64,000 bases of DNA from Microbacterium natoriense (GCF_030816295.1 NZ_JAUSXV010000001.1:4030001-4094000); one strand, 5' to 3'; shown: positions 35,784 to 44,623, numbered from the stretch's first letter. Notes: a model not told the origin generated them from the letters alone. Numbers and translations: made by a program.

Positions 35784-36345
35784 CGCGTGCGAGCACCGCG
35801 ACGGCGCGCGCGAACTCCTCGCCGCTGGGCAGGGACTCCGGATTCATCAGCCACATGATGCCCAGGCTCTGCACGAGGGCGAAGTCGAGCTTTGCGACCG
35901 CCACGACCTCGTCTTCGCCGAGTTCCGGATGCGCGTCGCGCAACTGCTCGGCCACGCCGAGATACCCCTGCTCCGCAGCCTCCCCCAGCGCCTTCGCGCC
36001 GTCGGCGTCGCGCAGGACGCGGACCGTGTTCTCCAGGCTCGCGAGCAGCGCCTCGCGATTGCGCTCGAAGACTTCCGGCATGCGATCCCACAACCGCGCG
36101 AAGCCGTCGAGCAGCGGCAGCGCGGCCGTCTCGCCGACGATGGCCTCCATACCGTCGCCGATGCCGTCACCCACCGACTCCAGCAGGGCGGCGGTCACGA
36201 GCTCATCCTTCGAACCGAAGTGATAGCCGATCGCGGCGAGGCTGACCCCCGCTTCGGCGGCGATGTCGCGGGCTGTCACCTTGGCGACGCCCCGTTCGAG
36301 GATCGCGCGGCGAGCGCCCGCGAGCAGGTCTTCACGATTTCCCAT
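35779..36345 (-). CDS. TetR-family transcriptional regulator
   Basis: The protein has 188 residues from ATG 36345 (MGNREDLLAGA). The N-terminal helix-turn-helix is VTARDIAAEAGVSLAAIGYHFGSKDEL (about residues 22-48), a textbook TetR_N domain. The remainder is the helical ligand/dimer domain. The longer frame to 36636 runs into the divergent gene and is rejected. It is divergent from the FAD monooxygenase gene. AGACANATGT boxes and a 31-base palindrome between them are the likely operators, so it probably represses the monooxygenase and itself. Confidence 0.92.
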   Translation of the reverse strand: MGNREDLLAGARRAILERGVAKVTARDIAAEAGVSLAAIGYHFGSKDELVTAALLESVGDGIGDGMEAIVGETAALPLLDGFARLWDRMPEVFERNREALLASLENTVRVLRDADGAKALGEAAEQGYLGVAEQLRDAHPELGEDEVVAVAKLDFALVQSLGIMWLMNPESLPSGEEFARAVAVLARD

Positions 36346-36365
36346 GACATGAGAATAACCGATTT

Positions 36366-36430
36366 CAGACAAATGTATTAGACATGTGTCCCAAACCGTG
36401 TTAGACAGATGTTTGAGACATGTGTCTAAC
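36366..36430. promoter_or_regulatory. TetR operator region with a 31-bp interrupted palindrome
   Basis: Bases 36400-36430 begin GTTAGACA-N-ATGT and end ACAT-N-TGTCTAAC, a near-perfect 31-base inverted repeat. A second copy of the same boxes (CAGACAAATGT / TTAGACATGTGTC) lies at 36366-36390. They fill the promoter between the TetR and monooxygenase genes. AT-rich composition and symmetry make an operator very likely. Confidence 0.75.
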
Positions 36431-36451
36431 TTTTCGATCAAGGAGAATCCG

Positions 36452-37669
36452 ATGAACGCCACCGCTCCCACCACCCACATCCTCGTCTCCGGTGCCGGCA
36501 TCGCCGGACTCGCCCTGGCTCTGCAATTGGTGCGCGCTGGCATCCGCACCACCGTCGTCGAACGCGCCGACGGCCCGCGACCCGGCGGCCAGGCCGTCGA
36601 TCTGCGCGGCGCCAGCCGCGAGGTCGCCGAGCGCATGGGCCTCCTGGAGAAGATCGAGCCCTACCGCGTCGACGAGAAGGGGCTCGCCTACGTCGACGCC
36701 CGCGGCCGCGTGTTCGGGCGCATGTCGATGGAGGACTTCGACGGCAAGGGCGCCGTGGCGGAGATCGAGATCGCCCGCGGAGATCTCAGCGAGGTGCTGC
36801 GCCGCGAGCTCGCGGCTGGCCCCTCCGGCCTGCTCGACCTGCGCTACGGCGACCGGATCACCTCGGTGATGCAGGATGCGAGCGGGGTCGACGTCGCGTT
36901 CGCGAGCGCGGCCACCGCCCGCTACGACATCGTCGTCGCCACCGACGGCGTGCACTCCTCTACGCGGCGACTCGTCTTCGGCCCCGAGGAGCAGTTCCGC
37001 ACCTATCTCGGCGGATACGCCGCCTTCTTCACCCTGCCCACGCCGGCCGACGTCGAGGAGGGCTGGTTCTCGATGCGGTTCACGCCCGGGGCCACCTTCG
37101 GCATCCGTCCCGATCTCGACCCGAGGACGTCGAAGGCGATGCTGACGCTGCGCGTCGATCGGGACCCATCGCTGCGCGGCGACCTCGACGCGCAGAAGTC
37201 GTTGATCAGGCGGATGCTGGCGGGGGCCGGCTGGCACGCCGAGACGATCCTCGCGGCCATGGAGACCGCCGACGATTTCTACTTCGACGAGCTCATGCGC
37301 CTCGAGGTGCCGAACCCCGTGCGAGGGCGGGTGGCGCTGCTGGGTGATGCCGCATCGAGCGGCTCGCCGATGTCGGGCATGGGCACCGCCACCGCGCTGA
37401 TCGGCGCCTACCTCCTCGCGGCGAGGATCGCCGACGGCGACCGTGACGCCCTGCCCGATGCGCTCGCCCGGTACGCCGAGCAGATCCGTCCGTTCGCCGC
37501 ACAGGGAATGACGCTGATGGGAGGAGGCGTCGAGCGGATGGTGCCGGCCAGCAGGCTGCAGGCGGCGATCATGCGGGCGACTATGGGCGTCATGCTGTCG
37601 CGCCCGTTCCGCCCGATCGTGCGCCGGATGTTCGCCGCCTCGCAGCAGGATCTCCCGCTGCCGGAGTGA
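36452..37669 (+). CDS. FAD-dependent aromatic-type monooxygenase
   Basis: The protein has 405 residues. The start at 36452 follows AAGGAG; an upstream in-frame ATG at 36386 lies in the operator region. It belongs to the PHBH/TetX-like flavin monooxygenases: HILVSGAGIAGLALALQLVR (Rossmann GxGxxG), the DG motif VVATDGVHSSTRR, and the second FAD motif VALLGDAASSGSPMSGMGTATAL (GD motif). It uses NAD(P)H and O2 to hydroxylate an aromatic or antibiotic-like substrate. The adjacent TetR repressor suggests induction by its substrate; tetracycline-type inactivation is possible but unproven. Confidence 0.9.
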   Translation: MNATAPTTHILVSGAGIAGLALALQLVRAGIRTTVVERADGPRPGGQAVDLRGASREVAERMGLLEKIEPYRVDEKGLAYVDARGRVFGRMSMEDFDGKGAVAEIEIARGDLSEVLRRELAAGPSGLLDLRYGDRITSVMQDASGVDVAFASAATARYDIVVATDGVHSSTRRLVFGPEEQFRTYLGGYAAFFTLPTPADVEEGWFSMRFTPGATFGIRPDLDPRTSKAMLTLRVDRDPSLRGDLDAQKSLIRRMLAGAGWHAETILAAMETADDFYFDELMRLEVPNPVRGRVALLGDAASSGSPMSGMGTATALIGAYLLAARIADGDRDALPDALARYAEQIRPFAAQGMTLMGGGVERMVPASRLQAAIMRATMGVMLSRPFRPIVRRMFAASQQDLPLPE

Positions 37670-38024
37670 ACGACGAGTTCGCCCCCCGTTCACCATCCGG
37701 ACACGTTCGCCGACTACAACTGCTTCTGCGCGGACGAAGGCTTGGACCGGATCGGGTAGTCACGGCATCCGCGCTCTGCGGCCCTTCTTCACGGGCCCGC
37801 ATACAAAGACCCCCGCCGAATCGGGTCGGCGGGGGTCTTCTCCTGCCCCGTCGCGCAGCGCCAGCGCCAGCGCCGGACATTCACGCTTGGGAAGGAAGGA
37901 TCGCGGCGCAGCATCCGTCTGAAGTGCGGTTCGCCTTCCGAGGAGAGACCGGGGAGAGACCGGGGAGAGACGGAGGAGGGACGGAGGAGGACCGGGGAGA
38001 GACGGAGGAGGGGCGGATGCTCCG
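37670..38024. other. 355-base intergenic region with terminator and purine-rich repeats
   Basis: No believable ORF is present: frames that cross it run through the hairpin at 37806-37839 and the low-complexity run. Between 37941 and 38014 a GGGGAGAGACC/GGAGGAGG-type purine-rich sequence repeats about seven times on the plus strand. No tRNA-like cloverleaf was seen. Confidence 0.6.
37806..37839. terminator. Strong hairpin terminator
   Basis: AAGACCCCCGCCGA pairs perfectly with TCGGCGGGGGTCTT around a six-base loop (ATCGGG) and is followed by TCTCCTG. It ends the monooxygenase transcript and may also serve the convergent thiolase gene. Confidence 0.9.
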
Positions 38025-39209
38025 CTACAGGCGCTCCAGGACCAGGGCGTTCGCCATGCCGCCGCCCTCGCACATCGTCTGCAGGCCGTAGCGGCCGCCG
38101 GTCGCCTCCAGATGGCTCAGCAGCGTTCCGAGCAGGCGCGTGCCGGAGGAGCCGAGCGCATGACCGAGGGCGATCGCGCCGCCGCGCGGATTGAGCCGAT
38201 CGGGATCCGCGTCGAGCTCTGCCGCCCAGGCGAGCGGCACCGAGGCGAAGGCCTCGTTCACCTCGTAGGCGTCGATGTCGTCGATCGAGAGCCCTGCACG
38301 CTCGAGCACCCGCCGCGTGGCCGGGATAGGCCCGGTGAGCATCATCAGCGGATCGTCGCCGACCACGTCGAAGGCGCGGAAGCGGGCGCGTGGCGTCAGC
38401 CCGAGCTGTTCCGCGCGCTCCGCGCTCATGAGCAGAGCGGCTGATGCGCCGTCGGTGAGGGGCGACGAGTTGCCCGGGGTGATGCTCCAGTCGAGGTCAG
38501 GGAACCGCGCGGCGAGGGCATCGGTGCGGAAGGATGCCGGCAGCCCCGCAAGCTTCTCGACGGTGGTGCCGTCGCGCACGGTCTCGTCGGTCGCGGCATC
38601 CGGCGCCTCGGGAACCGCGATCACGGTGCGGTCGAAGAAGCCGTCCTGCCACGCGCGGACGGCTCGCGCATGCGACTCGGCGGCGAAGGCATCGAGGTCG
38701 TCGCGTCCCAGTCCCCACTTCTGCGCGATGAGCTCGGCGCTCACGCCCTGGTTCACGAGCCCTTCCGGGTAGCGGTCGCGCAGACGCTGCGACATCGGCG
38801 ATCCTCCTGTCGCCGACGATCCGAGTGGCACCCGGCTCATCGACTCGACTCCCCCGACGAGCACGACGTCGTTGTGCCCTGCCGCGATGCCGGCGGCCGC
38901 GAAGTGCACGGCCTGCTGGCTCGAGCCGCACTGCCGATCGATCGTCGTCGCGGGCACCGACTCGTCGAATCCGGCTGCCAGCACGGCCTGACGCGCGATG
39001 TTCATCGACTGGTCGCCGACCTGGCTCACGCAGCCGAGCATGACATCGTCGACTTGCGCGGATTCCAGGCCGTTGCGCTCGAGGACCGCCGCGAGCACTC
39101 CGGCGGCGAGATCCACCGGGTGGACGTCCGACAGCGCGCCTCCCGGCTTGCCTCGGCCCACCGGGGTGCGGACGACATCGATCAGGACGGCTTCGCTGCG
39201 CGTGCTCAT
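38025..39209 (-). CDS. Acetyl-CoA C-acyltransferase (thiolase)
   Basis: The protein has 394 residues, the usual thiolase length. The acyl-accepting Cys is in TTIDRQCGSSQQAVH (about residue 90). The other catalytic elements are NEAFASVPLAW, the His in GGAIALGHALGSSGTR, and the base Cys in TMCEGGGMANA. It catalyses the last step of beta-oxidation or condensation of acyl-CoAs. Chain length is uncertain: the DRQCGSSQQA form is found in many FadA-like degradative actinobacterial thiolases. It stands alone, convergent with the monooxygenase gene. Confidence 0.93.
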   Translation of the reverse strand: MSTRSEAVLIDVVRTPVGRGKPGGALSDVHPVDLAAGVLAAVLERNGLESAQVDDVMLGCVSQVGDQSMNIARQAVLAAGFDESVPATTIDRQCGSSQQAVHFAAAGIAAGHNDVVLVGGVESMSRVPLGSSATGGSPMSQRLRDRYPEGLVNQGVSAELIAQKWGLGRDDLDAFAAESHARAVRAWQDGFFDRTVIAVPEAPDAATDETVRDGTTVEKLAGLPASFRTDALAARFPDLDWSITPGNSSPLTDGASAALLMSAERAEQLGLTPRARFRAFDVVGDDPLMMLTGPIPATRRVLERAGLSIDDIDAYEVNEAFASVPLAWAAELDADPDRLNPRGGAIALGHALGSSGTRLLGTLLSHLEATGGRYGLQTMCEGGGMANALVLERL

Positions 39210-39342
39210 ACGTCCATTCTCGCCCCGGTTGCTCGGCTCCGCGCCGCGGCATCCGAATTAGAATCGACCGTGCGCCGCAACCCTGGCGCCGACCGTCTCG
39301 ACGCGCCCGCGACCCGGGCCGTCCGTTCACCGAGGACCCACC

Positions 39343-39930
39343 ATGTCCAGCGAACCCATCACCGTGTCCATCCGCCGCGAGGTCGACCCCGAGCGAATCG
39401 CCGAGGCGACCGCCTGGGTGCAGACCGGCGTGAACCTCGCGCACCGCTATCCCGGCTTCCTCGGCTCGGGCTGGGTGCGCGACGGCGAGGACTCGAACGT
39501 CTGGCACATGCTCTACCGCTTCGCAGACGAGAAGACGCTGCTCGCGTGGGAGCAATCAGGCGAGCGCGAGTGGTGGCGGGCGACGGGCGACGGCTTCGTG
39601 CGCAGCGAGCGGGCGCGGCGCCGCTCGGGCATAGAGGGCTGGTTCGACGAGCCCACCACCGACACCATCACGATCCCACGCGGCGACGGCACCACGACGA
39701 CCATGTCGGTCGTGCGCACCCCGCCGCGCTGGAAGCAGGCGATCTCGATCTGGCTCGGCTTCTTCCCCCTCAACGTGGCCTTCACCTATGCGACCAGTCC
39801 GATCCCCGGCTGGAGCGAGCTGCCGATCTGGCTGCGGGTTCTCGGGACGACCGTCGTGCTCACCCCGATCATGACCTACTGGGTGCTGCCGTGGGTGACC
39901 CGCTCGCTGCGGAACTGGCTGGCGCGCTGA
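39343..39930 (+). CDS. Antibiotic biosynthesis monooxygenase (ABM)-domain membrane protein
   Basis: The protein has 195 residues. The N-terminal 100 residues follow the ABM dimeric ferredoxin-like fold (ITVSIRREVDPERIAEATAW, YPGFLGSGWVRDGED, WHMLYRFADEKTLLAWEQS). Two hydrophobic helices follow: about 135-155 (ISIWLGFFPLNVAFTYA) and 165-187 (VLGTTVVLTPIMTYWVLPWV). Membrane-bound ABM proteins of this layout are conserved but of unknown role; ABM domains usually oxidise small aromatics without cofactors. It is convergent with the LysR gene. Confidence 0.85.
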   Translation: MSSEPITVSIRREVDPERIAEATAWVQTGVNLAHRYPGFLGSGWVRDGEDSNVWHMLYRFADEKTLLAWEQSGEREWWRATGDGFVRSERARRRSGIEGWFDEPTTDTITIPRGDGTTTTMSVVRTPPRWKQAISIWLGFFPLNVAFTYATSPIPGWSELPIWLRVLGTTVVLTPIMTYWVLPWVTRSLRNWLAR

Positions 39931-39942
39931 ACCGCCCGCGGG

Positions 39943-40824
39943 TCAGAACTTCGCGACGGCGGCGCGCAGCGCGGTGTCGATCACGTCGATCCCCGTGACC
40001 GGCGGACCGGGCCGCCGCACCAGATACAGCGTGTTGATCGGCGGATCATCGGTCGGATGCAGCACGAAGAGGCGCCCGTCGGCGAGCTCATCGGCGATCA
40101 GATAGGTCGGCAACACGGTGACGCCCGCTCCTGCGACGGCCGCCGCGGCCACGGCGCGCAGATCGGCGATCACGAGGTCGGGCTCGCGTTCGAGACGCTC
40201 ACCGAACACGTGGCGCCAGTATCGGCGCAGGATCGGCAGGTCACGCGCGTAGGCGAGCAGCGGATGCTCGAGGCGCGGGCGCTCGGCCGGGTCGATGCCG
40301 AGCGAGGGCGCGGCCACGAGCGCGAACTCCTCGTCGCACAGCGCGGATGCCGGCAGCGTCCTGCCGCGGGGACGAACGGCCGAGATCACGAGATCGAGGC
40401 TGCCGACACGCAGCTGCTCGAGCAGGTCGTCGGCGAGACCGGGTACGACGGTGAGCCGCAGCCCTGCGGCGATCGCCGGGCCCAGAGCCGGCATCGCGAC
40501 GCGCTCGAGGAACTCAGCGGCCCCGCCGAGCCTCACCGGGGAGGCCGGGGCCGCCGCACCGGCGACGAGGGCCAGCTGGTCCATGGGACCGGCGAGCCGC
40601 GCGGCGAGATCGTCGGCCCGCGGCGTGGGGCGGATGCCGCGCGCGTGGCGTTCGAACAGCGGCTCGCCCATGTGCCGCTCCAGCGTCTGCAGTTGAGCGG
40701 TCACCGAGGACTGTGCCAGCCCGAGCATCCGCGCCGCCGCCGAGACCGAACCCGAGCGATGGGCCGCGAGAAAGGTACGCCACAGCGAGACATCGCGTAG
40801 CCCATCGATATTCCGATCGCTCAT
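39943..40824 (-). CDS. LysR-family transcriptional regulator
   Basis: The protein has 293 residues. The N-terminal winged HTH is LWRTFLAAHRSGSVSAAARM then LGLAQSSVTAQLQTLERHMG, which matches the LysR signature. The C-terminal substrate-binding domain spans residues 90-290. It is divergent from the DJ-1-like gene, the classic LysR arrangement, and an ATTCCGAT...ATCGGAAT inverted repeat lies over its start region. The likely role is activation or repression of the DJ-1-like gene and autorepression. The effector is unknown. Confidence 0.92.
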   Translation of the reverse strand: MSDRNIDGLRDVSLWRTFLAAHRSGSVSAAARMLGLAQSSVTAQLQTLERHMGEPLFERHARGIRPTPRADDLAARLAGPMDQLALVAGAAAPASPVRLGGAAEFLERVAMPALGPAIAAGLRLTVVPGLADDLLEQLRVGSLDLVISAVRPRGRTLPASALCDEEFALVAAPSLGIDPAERPRLEHPLLAYARDLPILRRYWRHVFGERLEREPDLVIADLRAVAAAAVAGAGVTVLPTYLIADELADGRLFVLHPTDDPPINTLYLVRRPGPPVTGIDVIDTALRAAVAKF

Positions 40825-40843
40825 ATCGGCAATCTATCGGAAT
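40810..40843. promoter_or_regulatory. Inverted repeat ATTCCGAT...ATCGGAAT, candidate LysR site
   Basis: The arms 40810-40817 and 40836-40843 are perfect reverse complements around an 18-base spacer that itself contains TATCGG. The left arm falls within the first codons of the LysR gene and the right arm points to the divergent DJ-1-like gene. Confidence 0.5.
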
Positions 40844-40900
40844 CGTGAACCATCGGCGTCCGTTCTCCCTGAGACACCCTCACCGAACTGGAGCTCCGAA

Positions 40901-41566
40901 ATGTCTCACGTCCTCTTCGTCGTCACCGCCGCCCGCACCTGGACGCTCTCCGACGGCACCGCACACCCCACCGGCTACTGGGCCGAGGAGCTGATCACCC
41001 CTTACGAGCAGCTCACCGCCGCCGGTCACGAGGTGTCGTTCGCGACGCCCGGCGGCATCGCTCCGGTCGCCGACGCCGGAAGCCTGCGCGACGGCGACGC
41101 CGAGGCGATCGCCGCGATCGATGAGCTCGCCTCCCCGCTCGTGCTCGCCGACGTCGACCCGGCGGCCTACGACGCGGTGTACTACCCGGGCGGACACGGC
41201 CCGATGCAGGATCTCGCGACGGATGCCGACTCGGCCGCCCTGATCGCCGCCACGATCGGCGGCGGCCGTCTGCTCGCCGCCGTCTGCCACGGCCTCGCCG
41301 CACTGCTTCCTGCGCGCGATGTCTCTGGGCAGCCGATCGTCGCCGGGCGCACGATCACCGGCTTCTCGGACGAGGAGGAGCGCATCGGCGGCCTCGCCGA
41401 CCGCGCGCCGTTCCTACTCGAGTCCTCGCTGCGCGAGCTCGGGGCCGAGGTCGAGGTGGCAGAGCCGTGGAGCGACCACACCGTGGTCGACGGCCGGCTC
41501 ATCACGGGACAGAACCCGCAGTCGTCGGCATCCGCTGCCGCAGCGCTGGTCGCCGCTCTCGGCTGA
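40901..41566 (+). CDS. DJ-1/PfpI (Hsp31-like) class I glutamine amidotransferase-like protein
   Basis: The protein has 221 residues. The DJ-1/PfpI fold is recognisable: VLFVVTAARTW, the stretch YPGGHGPMQDLATD, and the nucleophile elbow LLAAVCHGLAALL with the conserved Cys-His. The inserted Glu region (GYWAEELITPYEQL) fits the Hsp31-like subgroup. Members act as glyoxalase III, deglycase or chaperone; activity here is unassigned. The neighbouring LysR gene likely regulates it, perhaps in response to reactive carbonyl or oxidative stress. A large hairpin ends the transcript. Confidence 0.88.
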   Translation: MSHVLFVVTAARTWTLSDGTAHPTGYWAEELITPYEQLTAAGHEVSFATPGGIAPVADAGSLRDGDAEAIAAIDELASPLVLADVDPAAYDAVYYPGGHGPMQDLATDADSAALIAATIGGGRLLAAVCHGLAALLPARDVSGQPIVAGRTITGFSDEEERIGGLADRAPFLLESSLRELGAEVEVAEPWSDHTVVDGRLITGQNPQSSASAAAALVAALG

Positions 41567-41605
41567 GGCCATCCGCTCCTCCGCACGCCGGAACCGACGC
41601 TCGCG

Positions 41606-41664
41606 TTCCGGTCGCGATTCGTGTCGCCCGCTCCGAGCGCAGGCGGCACGAGTCGCGACCGGAA
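41606..41664. terminator. Long imperfect hairpin between convergent genes
   Basis: Left arm 41606-41628 (TTCCGGTCGCGATTCGTGTC plus GCC) and right arm 41642-41664 are reverse complements with two or three mismatches around a 13-base loop. It separates the DJ-1-like gene from the GH43 gene. Confidence 0.75.
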
Positions 41665-41669
41665 TGGCC

Positions 41670-44495
41670 TCAGCCGCAGGTCGCTGCGGGGTACCCGACC
41701 GTCAGCGTCTGTTCACGGGCCGTGACCGTCACCTCTCCCGCGGAGATGTCCGCCGAGCGTGTCGCGGCGGTCGCCGAGCGGCTGCCGTCGGCGACGATCG
41801 ACGAGATCGTCTTCGTGCCGTAGACGGTCGCGATGTCGGCATCCGTCGCCTCCTCCCCCGAGTTCTGCACGGTCGTGACGAGCTGCACCTTGCCTGCCAC
41901 GCACCGCGTGGTGATCGCCGCCGACACCTCGAGCGTGGTCTCGCCCACCGCCAGCACCGGGATCTTCAGATATGAGCCCGGGGTCGCGAAGGTGAGGCGC
42001 ACGGCCGATGCGAGCACCGGCTCGAACACGACCGACGTGGGCTTTCCGTTCGCGCTCGGCACGACGTTCTGCGCGCCGGTCGCGTGCCAGGCGCCCTTCT
42101 CGTCCAGGTACTCGACGCTGATGCCCGCGATCACGCCTTCGATGTTGGTGAATCCGATGCGGTCGACCACGTGCGCCTGAGCGGGCTGCACAGTGAAGGT
42201 CGCCGACGGCCGCACCGTCGACGCCCAGGTAGACCACGCGGTCGCCGCACTGCCGTCGCAGGCGTTCGCGGCGGGCAGGGAAGCGTACTCGGTCTGGTGG
42301 AAGCTCGCAGACACGGTGGTTCCGGCGGCCGAGCAGATGTCCTGGCTGCTGTCGGCGCCCCAGATCTGCACTTCCGAGATCGACTGCCAGGTGCTCGTCG
42401 CCGTGGTCAGCTGCAAGCGGATGCCGTTCGTCTGCGGAAGGGTCGACAGATCGAAGGTCGCCACGGGAGCGGATGCTGCGGCATCCTGCGCCAGGTCGAC
42501 CGACACATCGGCCGACACCCAGTCGCCTGCGGCATCGAGGTATTCGGCCGCGACCGTCGAGGGCCAGGTCGCGCCGGCTCCGTCCTTGTAGGTGTGCACC
42601 ACGACCTGGTCGACATCCTGCGCGAACGGCCACGAGAACGACAGCCAGCTCGACTTCGGGTACGCGCCGCCGGCCACCCAGTCGTCCCAGCCTTTGCCCT
42701 TGACGCTGCCGTCGACCAGCGTGCCGCTGAGCTCCGGGCGGCTCGACACCGCGACCGCCGACCGCGCAGCGAGGTTCACGATGCCTTCCGTGGCCACCTC
42801 GATCGTGCGTGTGAACGCGCGACCTGCACCGAACCGGTCGTCACCCGACAGGGTTCCGGTGATCGTCTGGGTGCCGCGCTCGGCGAACGACGTCGCACTC
42901 CAGGTCACCGGCGTCGCCGCGGTCACACCGCCCGCGGCCACAGGCACGGTGGCCGGCAGCGCATCTGCGAAGTCCTCCCCCGGTGCGACGGTCTTCGGCA
43001 GCCCGTCGTCGACGACGCTCCAGATCTCCTCGCCTGCGCCCTTGTCGTCCCAGTAGGAGGCGTCCCATCCGCTCGCCCACCGCGTCGGATCCTCGACGGC
43101 CGGGTTGCGCATCTCGGCGCGGCCGTTCTCGCCGATCGTGATCGGGAGCCACACGTACGTCGAGTCGGCGGCGCCCGCATTCCAGCGGTCGCCCATGTAG
43201 ACGAAGCGGCCGCCGCCGAGATCGAGCACGTTGGTCGACTGCGAGCCGAACGTGGTGCGGCGGGTGTCGCCGACCGACAGCAGGCCGTCCCCTCCCTCGG
43301 GGATCGAGCTGTACGAGACGTTCTCGTTCGCGTCGCCGCTCTCCACTCCGCGGATCCAGGATCCGAGGATGCTGTCAGCGGTGTAGTAGGTCTGCGGATT
43401 CGGGCCCCAACCGGTGGCTCCGGACGCGACGGCGTAGTACCTGCCGCCGTGCTGGAAGAGCGCAGGCGCCTCGAGCATGCCGCACTCCTTGACGATCTGG
43501 AAGTCCTCGCCGCGCACGGGCGCATCAGCGGAGCCGTCGGCGAACAGGTAGGGGTAGCGTCCGTCTTCCGAGAACTGGTGCGCGTTCGCCATATCGGTCG
43601 ACGTGGTGTGCGTGACGTTGGTGTACGAGTCGTCGAGCTCGGCGACGTACAGCGAGCGGTTCTCCTCCGAGGAGTACACGATGTACGCGGTGCCGTCGCC
43701 ATCCTGGAAGACCGTCATGTCCCGGGCCTGACCGGGAACGGCAGCGGATGTGCAGGCCTTGTAGTCGGTGCGGTTCGGCATCCGGTACACCCCGGTGAGT
43801 CGGAACGGACCCGTCGGGCTGTCGGACACGGCGACCCCGGCCATGGACCGCGCGTACATGCTGCCGCCCGGCGTCGTCTGCCCGTCGGAGTGCCACCACA
43901 GCACCCATTTGCCGGTGCTCTCGTTGTAGAGCGCTTTCGGGCGCTCGAAGATCGTCGTGAGGTCGGCGGCGTCGTTCGTGTCGAGATGGTAGGCCAGCTC
44001 GGCGATGCGGTCGGCCCGTGGCTGGCCGTCGTCGTCGACGGTGTCGTAGAGCGCGTCGAAGTAGTCGGATTCCAATTCGGATGCGGCGGAGACCGACCTC
44101 ATCACGACGCCCTGGTCCTGCCAGTTGAGGGTGTCATAGGACTTGTAGGCGTGCACTCCGGGGCTGCCGTAGTAGCCGTTGCTGCGGTCTTCGCCGTACC
44201 AGTAGTACACCGTGCGCCCGTCTTCGGACCCGGTGACCACGTCGCCGCCGTCGACGCCGAGTTCCTGCGCCGACACGATCGCCCCGCCGTGCGCCTGGAT
44301 GTGCGAACCGTTGTCGTCGAACCAGAAGGGGGCGAAATAGCCTGCCGCGGTCGCACCGGGATCCTGAATAGCGGGATACGCCGTGTACGTCGTCGGGTCG
44401 CCTGCAGGGACCTCGGCCTGCGCGGACGCCGCGGCCACCATGCTCAGTGCGACCGTGAGACAGGTCGCCGCGGCGACCGTCCTGATTCTCTTCAT
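41670..44495 (-). CDS. Secreted GH43 glycosidase, exo-beta-1,3-galactanase-like, multi-domain
   Basis: The protein has 941 residues; ATG 44495 (MKRIRTVAAATC) opens a signal peptide cleaved near ASAQA. The GH43 five-blade domain (about 35-480) shows HIQAHGGAIVSAQELG, VYYWYGEDRSNGYYG and TIFERPKALYNESTGKWVLW. The YWYGE and ERPK signatures resemble the GH43_24/34 group that includes galactan 1,3-beta-galactosidases. It is followed by an Ig-like/Big_4 domain, two F5/8C-like carbohydrate-binding domains (with GKGWDDWVAGGAYPKSSW), and an unclassified C-terminal module bounded by RCVAG and TCG. It probably trims type II arabinogalactan. The GTTGACGTCAAC pair upstream is its likely operator. Confidence 0.88.
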   Translation of the reverse strand: MKRIRTVAAATCLTVALSMVAAASAQAEVPAGDPTTYTAYPAIQDPGATAAGYFAPFWFDDNGSHIQAHGGAIVSAQELGVDGGDVVTGSEDGRTVYYWYGEDRSNGYYGSPGVHAYKSYDTLNWQDQGVVMRSVSAASELESDYFDALYDTVDDDGQPRADRIAELAYHLDTNDAADLTTIFERPKALYNESTGKWVLWWHSDGQTTPGGSMYARSMAGVAVSDSPTGPFRLTGVYRMPNRTDYKACTSAAVPGQARDMTVFQDGDGTAYIVYSSEENRSLYVAELDDSYTNVTHTTSTDMANAHQFSEDGRYPYLFADGSADAPVRGEDFQIVKECGMLEAPALFQHGGRYYAVASGATGWGPNPQTYYTADSILGSWIRGVESGDANENVSYSSIPEGGDGLLSVGDTRRTTFGSQSTNVLDLGGGRFVYMGDRWNAGAADSTYVWLPITIGENGRAEMRNPAVEDPTRWASGWDASYWDDKGAGEEIWSVVDDGLPKTVAPGEDFADALPATVPVAAGGVTAATPVTWSATSFAERGTQTITGTLSGDDRFGAGRAFTRTIEVATEGIVNLAARSAVAVSSRPELSGTLVDGSVKGKGWDDWVAGGAYPKSSWLSFSWPFAQDVDQVVVHTYKDGAGATWPSTVAAEYLDAAGDWVSADVSVDLAQDAAASAPVATFDLSTLPQTNGIRLQLTTATSTWQSISEVQIWGADSSQDICSAAGTTVSASFHQTEYASLPAANACDGSAATAWSTWASTVRPSATFTVQPAQAHVVDRIGFTNIEGVIAGISVEYLDEKGAWHATGAQNVVPSANGKPTSVVFEPVLASAVRLTFATPGSYLKIPVLAVGETTLEVSAAITTRCVAGKVQLVTTVQNSGEEATDADIATVYGTKTISSIVADGSRSATAATRSADISAGEVTVTAREQTLTVGYPAATCG

Positions 44496-44532
44496 GCCAC
44501 TCCCTCGTGATCGGAGCGTCGTCGCCCCGCAT

Positions 44533-44559
44533 GTTGACGTCAACTGAGTTGACGTCAAC
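44533..44559. promoter_or_regulatory. Two tandem GTTGACGTCAAC palindromes upstream of GH43
   Basis: Two perfect 12-base palindromes at 44533-44544 and 44548-44559 are 15 bases apart start to start. They lie about 38-64 bases upstream of the GH43 ATG, in promoter position. A central CG and 12-base symmetry fit LacI-family regulators, though the sequence differs from the other two operator families in this window. Confidence 0.7.
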
Positions 44560-44599
44560 ACACATACAACCAGAAGGTTCGAGAGGCACGCAAGGAGAC

Positions 44600-44623
44600 G
44601 ACCCGTTCCCGAGGGAACAGGTC
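44600..44623. terminator. Hairpin between epimerase stop and GH43 promoter
   Basis: GACCCGTTCCC and GGGAACAGGTC form an 11-bp stem with one mismatch and a two-base loop. Read on the minus strand it follows the aldose epimerase stop by nine bases and would end the arabinose operon. Confidence 0.6.

Noticed and set aside
32932..36381. Plus-strand ORF of 1149 codons
   Set aside because: Antisense to the amylopullulanase and TetR genes, both of which have full motif sets; composition typical of a shadow frame.
37666..38091. Plus-strand ORF of 141 codons in the gap after the monooxygenase
   Set aside because: It crosses the hairpin terminator and the purine-rich repeats and has no ribosome-binding site or family resemblance.
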